A DNA stretch of 64,000 bases, taken from Candidatus Lambdaproteobacteria bacterium RIFOXYD2_FULL_56_26 (GTDB lineage Bacteria; SAR324; XYD2-FULL-50-16). The notes under the pieces were generated by a model. That model had not been told where the DNA came from. It saw only the letters and a list, made by a program, of their open reading frames with translations, and searched no databases. This document shows positions 57,542 to 64,000 of the stretch, piece by piece (the stretch's first letter is position 1; the number at the start of each line of letters is the position of its first letter). The position numbers were made by a program, and so were the translations under genes. The stretch covers positions 1 through 64,000 of the forward strand of contig MFNF01000046.1 in assembly GCA_001783715.1 (NCBI GenBank). The letters are read 5' to 3'.

Positions 57542-57560
57542 ACGGGGGCACCCCCGTTCA
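57539..57560. terminator. 22-bp perfect palindrome spanning two convergent stop codons
   Basis: TGAACGGGGG (57539-57548), a central CA (57549-57550) and CCCCCGTTCA (57551-57560) form a hairpin whose outer triplets are the TGA stops of the cyclase gene and of ogt. The arms are exact reverse complements. No T-run follows on either side. Confidence 0.6.
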
Positions 57561-58025
57561 GAAGCCTGGGCCCCAGGAACAGCCTTCCAGGGACAGCAAA
57601 AATTCTTTGGTCTTGAGCCCACTGGAGTAGCCCCCCAAGGAACCATCAGCAGCGATCACCCGGTGGCAAGGGATCAGGATCGGCAGGGGGTTTTTCCCGT
57701 TCGCTCCGCCAACCGCCCTGGCGGCGGTGGGGCGACCCAGGGCGGCGGCCTGTCTGCCGTAACTTAAGGTTTGCCCGTAGGGGATCAAGAGCAACTGTTG
57801 CCAAACCTGCTTTTGGAAGGGAGTCCCTTGGGGCCGCAAGGGCAGAGTAAAGACCTTTCTCTGCCCGGCAAAGTACTGTTGCAATTGCACAGAGGCCTCA
57901 ACCAACAGGTCGGTCTTGTGGGCCGCCCTGTCCAAAGGACCAAAGTCCAGGGATACCAAGGCCCCGGCCTCCTCAAAGAGGCTGAGGGGGCCAAGGGGGC
58001 TTTGGAATTCTACCGCCGCTCTCAC
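57558..58025 (-). CDS. ogt: Methylated-DNA-protein-cysteine methyltransferase
   Basis: The enzyme repairs O6-methylguanine by moving the methyl to its own Cys. The active site is LPILIPCHRVIAADGSLGG near 117; TPFQKQVWQQLLLIPYGQTLSYG is the DNA-binding part. I chose GTG 58025, preceded by AAGGT and overlapping the selenoprotein stop (GTGA), which gives 155 residues, normal for Ogt. An upstream ATG at 58100 lies inside the selenoprotein gene in another frame and is not credible. It ends the dapF-ClC-selW-ogt run. Confidence 0.95.
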   Translation of the reverse strand: MRAAVEFQSPLGPLSLFEEAGALVSLDFGPLDRAAHKTDLLVEASVQLQQYFAGQRKVFTLPLRPQGTPFQKQVWQQLLLIPYGQTLSYGRQAAALGRPTAARAVGGANGKNPLPILIPCHRVIAADGSLGGYSSGLKTKEFLLSLEGCSWGPGF

Positions 58026-58258
58026 GGTTTTACCTTCTTTTTGATTGCAGCCAACAGTGACTCTTCGGGCGGAAAGCTGCCGGTCCCCTTTTTTGACCAC
58101 AACAATTCCCCTTCCAAAACCACTTCAAAGACCCCACCGGAGCTGCGGATCAATTTGGGGTTGATCCCCATTTCCTTGTTTATCTTAGCCGCTAGACCAA
58201 CGGCCCGAGGTTCGTAGTTTCAAACCCCACAATATTCGATGGTCAGGTTCATCTTCAT
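58022..58258 (-). CDS. SelW-like (Rdx family) selenoprotein with in-frame TGA
   Basis: This gene is read only if the TGA at 58220-58222 codes selenocysteine. The 78-residue protein begins MKMNLTIEYCGVU with NYEPRAVGLAAK after it, then LIRSSGGVFEVVLEGELLWS and SFPPEESLLAAIKKK. This is the Rdx/SelW fold: a beta strand ending in CxxU, a PRA helix, an SSGGxFEV strand and a KKGTGSFP turn. The frame starts in an ATGA overlap with the ClC stop and ends in a GTGA overlap with ogt. A hairpin with a GGUCU loop lies about 20 nt after the TGA, as bacterial SECIS elements require. SelW proteins are thioredoxin-like redox proteins of unclear substrate. Confidence 0.92.
58187..58205 (-). promoter_or_regulatory. 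Bacterial SECIS element of the SelW-like gene
   Basis: On the minus strand GGCCGT (58205-58200) pairs with GCGGCT (58192-58187), the outer and inner pairs being G-U. The 7-nt loop UGGUCUA starts 20 nt after the UGA and has G in its second position. Its GGUCU core is the same as in E. coli fdhF. Confidence 0.75.
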
Positions 58259-60060
58259 CCCAGATGGGTTTCAGGTTTGGCCATGGCCTTGACGATGACC
58301 GCCCGGTTGTAGGCATCAATCACGTCTTTGCGTTTGAGGATCCCCAAAAGCCGACTGGGGTCTTCGGGGCTTACCACCGGCATGGCTTCGATGTCTTTGA
58401 TCCCGAACTTGCGAATCGCTTCGGTCAAGGTGTCGTGGGGGTAAAGCCTGATGATGTCGGTTTCCGCCAACTCCTTCATCACCACCAGATGCTCCAACCC
58501 CTCTTCTAGGAGGATCTCCCGGATGTCTTGGAAGCTGACCACCCCGGTCATCTTGCCTTCCTCATTCATCACCGGATAATACTGGCTTTTGGAGGAAGGA
58601 AAAATCACCATAAATTCGGCGAAGGTCATGTTCTCGGGAATGGTTTCAAACTCGGTGAGCATAACCTTTTCAATCAGAATCTTCGACAGAATACTCTCTT
58701 CCCGCCCTTGGTGCAAGACGATCCCTTTACGGGAAAGCTCCATGCTGTCCAGCGAATCGGGACACAAGGCCCGGGCAACCATCACCCCGATCACCGAGGC
58801 AAACATGATCGGAATGATGACCTGATAATTGTTGGTCAGCTCAAACAGCAAGAAGATGGAGGTCATCGGCGCATGGGTCGCAGCGGCCAGCAGTGCCCCC
58901 ATCCCTACCAGGGCGTAGGAACCCGGCTGGATACCCATATTGGGGAAGCCCCAGGCCAAGGCCTTGCCGAAGGCACCGCCCGCCATGGCCCCAATGAACA
59001 GCGAGGGGGCAAACAAGCCACCGACGTTGCCGCTGCCCAAGGTGATCGAGGTGGCCAAAACCTTGAGAAAGACCAACAGCAATAGGAGCTGTAAGGTTAG
59101 GCTGGGGTCGGAGTTGAGGGAGGCGGTGATGATTTCGTACCCGTCGCCCATGATGCCCAGGTTGACCAAGCCCAACAAACCGACCAACAAGGCCCCCAAG
59201 ATCGGTTTGAGGTAGCGGTTCAGCTTCAGCTCTTCAAAAAAATCGCAGATCCGAAAAAAAGACTTGATGAACACAAAGGCCAACAGGCCGATAAACAGCC
59301 CCAAGAGGATGTAAAACCCGATTTCCTGGTACCCTTCGATCTGGTAGGTCAACTTGCCGAACAGAGGTTGGTCCGAATAGTAGGCCCGGCTCACCGCCGT
59401 AGCCAACCCGGAGGAAATGACGATCACCCCGAAGGTTTGCAGTTGGAATTGGCCGATCATCACGATCTCTTGGGCAAACAGCACCCCGGCCAAAGGGGCG
59501 TTGAACTGGGCCGCAATCCCCGCCGCCGAGCCGCAGGCGATCAAGACCTTGAGCCTTTGGCTGCCCATGGAAAAAAACCTGCCGATCGAGCTGCCCACCG
59601 CTCCCCCGATCTGGGCGATCGGTCCCTCGACCCCGGCTGCTCCGCCGGTGGAAATGGTGATCGAAGAGGTGATCATCTTCACGAAGATGTCTCGGGTGCG
59701 GATCAACCCCCCTTTGAGGTGGATGGCAATCAGAAAATTGGGCATCCCGTAGCCGGAGACAGCCCCCGAAGTGCCGATCAAAAAGGGAAGCAACATCAAG
59801 GCCCCGGCCACCGGAATCAAGGGCAACAGGTAGGGAGAAAAGTCCGAGAGCCAAGGGTAAACGACATGGAAAAAAAAGTGGTGCATCAAGTGCAGCATAG
59901 ACCGGAAAAACACCGAGGTAAAACCGGCACCGATCCCGACCACACAGGCCAAGAGCAACTCGATGTTGGTTTCCGAAAGGCTGATTTTACCGAAAAACAG
60001 ATTGGTCTTGGTCGAACGGTCCAGGCGGGTGAACTGAAGGATGTCTTTGAACTTTAACAT
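58255..60060 (-). CDS. ClC-family chloride channel/antiporter with CBS domains
   Basis: The 601-residue protein has the ClC membrane core: the ion-filter loop GSGNVGGLFAPSLFIGAMAGG, GGAAGVEGPIAQIGGAVGS in the GREGP position (VEGP here) and a C-terminal pair of CBS domains (PVMNEEGKMTGVVSFQDI and AMPVVSPEDPSRLLGILKRKD). The gating/proton Glu lies in GVEGP. It moves Cl- or another small anion such as F- or NO3-; which is not visible. Its start is 9 bp after dapF and its stop overlaps the selenoprotein ATG. Confidence 0.93.
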   Translation of the reverse strand: MLKFKDILQFTRLDRSTKTNLFFGKISLSETNIELLLACVVGIGAGFTSVFFRSMLHLMHHFFFHVVYPWLSDFSPYLLPLIPVAGALMLLPFLIGTSGAVSGYGMPNFLIAIHLKGGLIRTRDIFVKMITSSITISTGGAAGVEGPIAQIGGAVGSSIGRFFSMGSQRLKVLIACGSAAGIAAQFNAPLAGVLFAQEIVMIGQFQLQTFGVIVISSGLATAVSRAYYSDQPLFGKLTYQIEGYQEIGFYILLGLFIGLLAFVFIKSFFRICDFFEELKLNRYLKPILGALLVGLLGLVNLGIMGDGYEIITASLNSDPSLTLQLLLLLVFLKVLATSITLGSGNVGGLFAPSLFIGAMAGGAFGKALAWGFPNMGIQPGSYALVGMGALLAAATHAPMTSIFLLFELTNNYQVIIPIMFASVIGVMVARALCPDSLDSMELSRKGIVLHQGREESILSKILIEKVMLTEFETIPENMTFAEFMVIFPSSKSQYYPVMNEEGKMTGVVSFQDIREILLEEGLEHLVVMKELAETDIIRLYPHDTLTEAIRKFGIKDIEAMPVVSPEDPSRLLGILKRKDVIDAYNRAVIVKAMAKPETHLG

Positions 60061-60069
60061 CGACGCTCT

Positions 60070-60915
60070 TTACAGCTCAAGGGACCCCTCAAAAACTTCG
60101 GTTGCGGGACCGGTCATAAAAAGAGGGTGGCCGGGACCGGCCCAGTCCAAGGTGAGTTCGCCTCCCAACAGCTCCAAAACCGCTGGGCTTTTGAGTCTTC
60201 CGGTCAACACCCCCGCCACCAACACCGCCGATGCGCCGGTACCGCAGCCCAAGGTCTCGCCGGACCCCCGCTCCCAAGTCCGCTGTTTGGCCCGTTGGGG
60301 GCCTAGGACCTCCACAAACTCCACGTTGATCCGGTTGGGAAAGAGTTTGCAACGTTCGATCAAAGGGCCAAGGGAAGAAACCGGGGCCAGATCCACATGG
60401 TCCACAAAGGTGACCAGATGGGGATTGCCCATGGAAACCAAGGTGCCTTGGAAGTGGTAGGATTCAAAATCAAACAGGTGGTCCACCACTTGGGCTCCCT
60501 CCACCAAAGCCGGGATGCGGGCCGGGTCGAGGACCGGGACCCCCATGTTGACCCGAGCCGAAACAAACCTGCCCCAGTCGTCTTGTTGGATCGAGATGAA
60601 TTTGATTCCTGCCAAGGTGGAAACGGTCAGTTCGGTCTTTTCCACCAAACCATGTTCAAACCCATACCGGGCGACGCAGCGAATGGCGTTGCCGCACATC
60701 TCGGATTCGGAGCCGTCGGCGTTGAACATCCGCATCGAAAGGTCGGCCTTGTCACTTTTGTCGATCAGCACCAAGCCGTCACCGCCGATGCCAAAACGGC
60801 GGTCGGAAAGCTTGCGGGCCAGCTCTTCGGGCTTTGACACATGCTCTTGGGTCAGGTTAACGTACACGTAGTCGTTCCCGATGCCCTGCATTTTGGTAAA
60901 GTGTAACCTAGCCAT
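60070..60915 (-). CDS. dapF: Diaminopimelate epimerase
   Basis: DapF makes meso-diaminopimelate for lysine and peptidoglycan. ATG 60915 (MARLHFTKMQGIGNDYVYV) gives 281 residues. The catalytic Cys pair is in SEMCGNAIRC and LGCGTGASAVL; GMGNPH is present as SMGNPHLVTFV. The start overlaps the ATG of the divergent exported protein gene in CATG. It leads the minus-strand run with ClC, selenoprotein and ogt. Confidence 0.96.
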   Translation of the reverse strand: MARLHFTKMQGIGNDYVYVNLTQEHVSKPEELARKLSDRRFGIGGDGLVLIDKSDKADLSMRMFNADGSESEMCGNAIRCVARYGFEHGLVEKTELTVSTLAGIKFISIQQDDWGRFVSARVNMGVPVLDPARIPALVEGAQVVDHLFDFESYHFQGTLVSMGNPHLVTFVDHVDLAPVSSLGPLIERCKLFPNRINVEFVEVLGPQRAKQRTWERGSGETLGCGTGASAVLVAGVLTGRLKSPAVLELLGGELTLDWAGPGHPLFMTGPATEVFEGSLEL

Positions 60916-61657
60916 GAAAAAATCCCTGGTCGCAGTCTTTGCGATATGGTCGCTTTGTCCCAGCCTGGAGGCCCAAAGCTTCACCAGTAATCTGCCTTTG
61001 GGCTTGAGTCTTAGGTATGAACACAAGAATCAAAAGAGTCAACAAGTCACTGGATACTCAGAGCTTACCTACCGGGCCGACAACCGAGGCCGGGTCGAGG
61101 AACGGCTGAAAAACCGCAAACCGGACGGGGAACTTTTCCAGGAAAAATTCAGTCTTTTCAGCCAAAGAGGAGAGCTTTTGGAGTACCGGGAAAAGGACTA
61201 CCGCAAGCAGGTGGAGGTTACGGATTTGTACCGGCAGGGACGCATCGAAACCCGGATCAAACGGGGCGACTTTGAGCGGCAATTCACCTTGGACCAAGCT
61301 CCCCAACTGGTCCCCTTCGAGGTCCTGACCTTGTACCTGGAGTCTCGGTTGAGTGACTTGGTGCGGGACAAGTCGATCCAGTTCACCCTCTACCTGCCCT
61401 ACCTGGGGCTTGAAAGCCCAGAGCTGACCCAGATCCCGGTCTTGGCCCAATTGGAAAGCCTGGGCCCGGAGAAAAGTCCCCGAGGGGGGAAGGAAGAAGT
61501 GGCGATGATCCTGGTGATGCCCAGCAGCCCGATGTTGCAAATGCTGCTCCCTCCCGACAAAAGCCAGTTCCGGTTCGGCTTTTTCACCAAAGCCCCCAGG
61601 CTGCTTTATTCCTTTTCCGAAGCCCAAACCCTAAGTGTACTGAAGTCCGTCAAATGA
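60914..61657 (+). CDS. Exported protein of unknown function
   Basis: The ATG at 60914 begins a signal peptide (KKSLVAVFAIWSLCPSLEA), giving 247 residues. The mature part is rich in charged beta strands (RADNRGRVEERLKNRKPDG, YRQGRIETRIKRG) and recalls DUF3108-like proteins, but I cannot assign it. There is no good Shine-Dalgarno. Its end overlaps aat by 27 bp. Confidence 0.7.
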   Translation: MKKSLVAVFAIWSLCPSLEAQSFTSNLPLGLSLRYEHKNQKSQQVTGYSELTYRADNRGRVEERLKNRKPDGELFQEKFSLFSQRGELLEYREKDYRKQVEVTDLYRQGRIETRIKRGDFERQFTLDQAPQLVPFEVLTLYLESRLSDLVRDKSIQFTLYLPYLGLESPELTQIPVLAQLESLGPEKSPRGGKEEVAMILVMPSSPMLQMLLPPDKSQFRFGFFTKAPRLLYSFSEAQTLSVLKSVK

Positions 61658-62329
61658 CCAGGGCCCCAGGCGATGGGGGCTTTGCAGGGCGTGTTCCAAC
61701 TGTTCCAAGAAGGTTTCTCTGGGGACCTCCTGGGCACCCATCGATTTGAGGTGCGAGGTGGGGACTTGGCAGTCCACCAGTTCAAAACCCCAAAGCTCCA
61801 ACTGCCGACAAAGTCTAACCAGTGCGGCTTTGGAAGCATCGGGCCGGTGGCTGAACATACTTTCCCCAAAAAAGGCGGCCCCCAAGGACACCCCATAAAG
61901 GCCCCCGACCAGCCGCCCCTCTTCCCAGGTTTCCACCGAATGGGCGTAACCCAAATGGTGCAGCTTGGTGTAAGCGGCCTGCATGTCCTCCAAGATCCAG
62001 GTCCCGTCCTGCCCTTCCCGCTTGGTTTGGGCACAGGCAGCGATCACCTCGCCAAAGGCTTGGTCCAAGGTGACTTGGTACTTCGGCTTCGCCAGCACTC
62101 GTTCCAAGGACTTGGAAACATGGACCTGATCAGGGTACAGCACCAGCCTGGGGTCGGGGGACCACCACAAGATGGGGTTGTTTTCCGCATACCAAGGGAA
62201 AATCCCTTGCCCATAGGCGAGCAACAACCGCTCCGGCTCCAGTCCGCCGCCAACTGCCAGGATTCCTTCCGGCTCGGCTTCCCTAGGGTCGGGGAAAAGA
62301 AACGATTTGGGCAGGCGGTAGATCGGCAT
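61631..62329 (-). CDS. aat: Leucyl/phenylalanyl-tRNA-protein transferase
   Basis: Aat adds Leu or Phe to N-terminal Lys/Arg of proteins and marks them for ClpAP (N-degron). The 232-residue protein starts MPIYRLPKSFLFPDPREAE; GILAVGGGLEPERLLLAYGQ, GIFPWYAENNPILWWSPDPR and GLYGVSLGAAFFGESMFS are the family blocks. The frame extends to 62434 without homology. Confidence 0.96.
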   Translation of the reverse strand: MPIYRLPKSFLFPDPREAEPEGILAVGGGLEPERLLLAYGQGIFPWYAENNPILWWSPDPRLVLYPDQVHVSKSLERVLAKPKYQVTLDQAFGEVIAACAQTKREGQDGTWILEDMQAAYTKLHHLGYAHSVETWEEGRLVGGLYGVSLGAAFFGESMFSHRPDASKAALVRLCRQLELWGFELVDCQVPTSHLKSMGAQEVPRETFLEQLEHALQSPHRLGPWSFDGLQYT

Positions 62330-62448
62330 GGGTGGTCCGGTTCCTAGCTGGAGGTGGCCCCCAAGTGTTCCTGAGACCGGCACAAAAGTAAAGTTTTGGC
62401 CCCCGATGGGGCTGCCCCAAAGTACCAGAACCAATGAATTTATTTTTC

Positions 62449-62478
62449 TTGCACTTCCCCTATCGGTTTGGATATTAT
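62449..62478 (+). promoter_or_regulatory. Candidate promoter of the cold-shock gene
   Basis: TTGCAC (62449-62454) and TATTAT (62473-62478) with an 18-bp spacer, 55 bp before the ATG at 62533. Confidence 0.55.
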
Positions 62479-62532
62479 CCCACCCAAATCGCCGGGAACA
62501 ACCTAAAACCCTCTTTTTTTGCGAGCGATCCG

Positions 62533-62727
62533 ATGGAACAGGGCAAGGTCAAGTGGTTTGATGTCAAAAAGGGTTACGGATTTATCGTCCAACCCAACGG
62601 TAGGGACCTTTTTGTCCACAAGTCGGGCCTAGACAAGGGATGCCGCTTGGAAGAGGGCATGCCGGTAGAATACGAAATCTCCGAAGGGGTCAAAGGGCCT
62701 TGTGCCACGACGGTGCACCCCCTGTAG
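62533..62727 (+). CDS. Cold-shock domain protein (CspA family)
   Basis: The ATG at 62533 gives a 64-residue single CSD. GKVKWFDVKKGYGFIV holds RNP1 and RDLFVHKSGL RNP2, the RNA/ssDNA binding motifs. It acts as an RNA chaperone. Upstream frame to 62434 is the 5' UTR, not coding. A promoter lies 55 bp upstream. Confidence 0.93.
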   Translation: MEQGKVKWFDVKKGYGFIVQPNGRDLFVHKSGLDKGCRLEEGMPVEYEISEGVKGPCATTVHPL

Positions 62728-62816
62728 AGCCCCACAGGCCACTTTCGGCTTGCTGAAGACTGCCTTGAAGACCCAAGGGACTAGGCCAAGGGGTCGGACT
62801 GCGGCTCCGTGGTATC

Positions 62817-64000
62817 TTACGGCTCCGGTTCTTCAGCCGGGCAAAGGTACAAGGCTGCCTGGGCCAACTGTTGCGGCTCCCCGATCATCACCAATTCGTC
62901 TCCCGGACAGACCGGGGTCTGGGCCGAAGGGTTGGGCCGCAACTGTCCGGCACAACCTACCGCCAATACCGTCACCCCATACCGGCTCCGCAGCTCCAGG
63001 TCCTTGAGGCTCTGGCAGGTGATCAACCGCTCCGATACCCGCAACCTTCTGATCTCCAGACCGGAGAGGTAACTCTTGAGGTTGAGGTGGGAGGGAGTGG
63101 GTTCGCCGGGTTTGCGCAACATCTGGTACCCATCGGCCCGAATCTCCGCCACAAAAGCCTCAATTTTGTCTTGGGGGATCAACAGTTGGTTGAGTACCCG
63201 AGCAAAGATCTCCACCGCCCCCTCATATTCGGTGGTCACCACTTCGTCCGCCCCGGCTTGGTAGATCAAGTCCTGCTGGCTGACAAAACGGGTGCGGGCA
63301 ATCACATAAAGCGCCGGGTTGAGTTTTTTGGCCAACCGAATGGTGGCGAGGCTCGAAAGGGGATCAGAAATGGCCACGGTCATCATGCTGGCCTGGGTAA
63401 CCCCCAGGTGGCGCAAGACTTCTTCCTGGGCCGAGTCGCCAAAGTGGATCGGCAGGCCTTTGGCCTTTTCCCGGCGCACCGTCTCGGCGTTCATCTCCAA
63501 GATAATAAAGGAGGCCCCAGCGGTTTGCGCCGCCTTGGCCAACATCTGCCCGGTCACCCCAAAACCGATGATGATCAGGTGATTGCGCCCGTGGACCCAC
63601 TGGGTGGGGACCTCCGACCGGGTGGATTTTTCCAGGTGCAGCCTCCGGTGCAGGGCCTGGGCAAACTTAGGGGCAAAATTGATCAGAATCGGGGTCAAGG
63701 CCAGGGTCAAGACGGTGACCCCCAAAAAGAGTTCGTAATGGGCTCGGTCCAAAAGCTCTTGTTCCAGCCCGCTCTTGGCCAATACAAAGGAAAATTCCCC
63801 GACCTGGGCCAAGGAGAGCATCAAGATGGCAGTGGTTTTGGTGGAAAGCTTGAGCCACCAACCGGTGATCCCGATCCCAATGGACTTGACCAACAACACC
63901 AATAAGGTCAGCCCCAACATCACCGGTGCCTGTGCCCACACCCCGCCCAAATTGAGCAACATGCCGATGGAGATAAAAAAGAAGGCGCTGAAAATGTCCC
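62817..64000 (-). CDS. Kef-type cation:proton antiporter with TrkA domains (N-terminus outside window)
   Basis: The frame stays open to the window end (DIFSAFFFISIGMLLN precedes the first internal ATG), so the gene is cut. The visible membrane part (LMLSLAQVGEFSFVLAKSG) is the Na/H exchanger fold of KefB/YbaL-like proteins. A TrkA-N domain follows (HLIIIGFGVTGQMLAKAA, then LGVTQASMMTVAIS) and a TrkA-C domain ends it. It exports K+ or Na+ against H+ under control of nucleotides. It converges with the cold-shock gene. Confidence 0.9.
   Translation of the reverse strand, partial: DIFSAFFFISIGMLLNLGGVWAQAPVMLGLTLLVLLVKSIGIGITGWWLKLSTKTTAILMLSLAQVGEFSFVLAKSGLEQELLDRAHYELFLGVTVLTLALTPILINFAPKFAQALHRRLHLEKSTRSEVPTQWVHGRNHLIIIGFGVTGQMLAKAAQTAGASFIILEMNAETVRREKAKGLPIHFGDSAQEEVLRHLGVTQASMMTVAISDPLSSLATIRLAKKLNPALYVIARTRFVSQQDLIYQAGADEVVTTEYEGAVEIFARVLNQLLIPQDKIEAFVAEIRADGYQMLRKPGEPTPSHLNLKSYLSGLEIRRLRVSERLITCQSLKDLELRSRYGVTVLAVGCAGQLRPNPSAQTPVCPGDELVMIGEPQQLAQAALYLCPAEEPEP

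Overview
The window reads as chromosomal DNA of a Gram-negative, proteobacteria-like bacterium. It carries an LDH-type malate dehydrogenase next to sucCD, TolC/RND efflux, an ExbB-ExbD-TonB set, chemoreceptors, many two-component proteins, c-di-GMP enzymes and Aat. I cannot name the taxon from sequence alone. TTG and GTG starts are common, ATGA/GTGA/TAATG overlaps are frequent, and most of the window is GC-rich. Valyl-tRNA synthetase is of the rickettsial/archaeal type. A selenocysteine codon implies that the organism makes selenoproteins.

Layout. 1-10.0 kb is an accessory defence region. It opens with the right end of an IS3-family element that has cut an AAA ATPase gene. Upstream of that gene on the minus strand lie a type III restriction-modification pair (res, mod) with dinD between them and a RhuM-Fic protein. 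A membrane protein ending in an excisionase-like helix-turn-helix follows on the plus strand. A 50-nt 3' fragment of tRNA-Asp at 10.25 kb and a strong terminator separate this region from core genes. 10.4-25 kb is mostly housekeeping: mdh-sucC-sucD, a PlsC-like acyltransferase with a soluble chemoreceptor and a GNAT enzyme, an aminotransferase with a LOG-family protein, smpB, an SMR transporter, a DUF3108 protein, yaeQ, an orphan MT-A70 methylase and valS.

25-31 kb is a phosphorelay cluster: a large hybrid kinase, a lone receiver, a receiver-kinase and a receiver with a degenerate GGDEF domain, plus a CDGSH iron-sulfur protein. 31-38.4 kb is a Cu/Ag efflux operon on the minus strand (Cys-rich membrane protein, CusB-like adaptor with two extra YtkA-like domains, CusA, free YtkA-like protein, TolC-like channel). 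Its promoter has a perfect 10-bp direct repeat beside the -35. 38.5-53 kb holds a chemoreceptor, exbB-exbD-tonB with an RNA m5U methyltransferase, a CheY, an unusual cNMP/PAS/Hpt/CheA-type kinase, an HD-GYP protein, mgtC, a glycerophosphodiesterase, an active-looking diguanylate cyclase and a LuxR regulator.

53-64 kb holds a Ca2+-type P-ATPase, an alpha/beta hydrolase, a ferredoxin-adenylate cyclase fusion, and the coupled minus-strand run dapF - ClC channel - SelW-like selenoprotein - ogt. It ends with an exported protein, aat, a cold-shock protein and a Kef-type antiporter cut by the window end.

The main discovery is the selenoprotein at 58022-58258. Its in-frame TGA would make ordinary gene callers miss it. 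The reading frame is fixed at both ends by overlaps with its neighbours, the protein matches the Rdx/SelW family with a CxxU motif, and a bacterial-type SECIS hairpin with a GGUCU loop follows the TGA.
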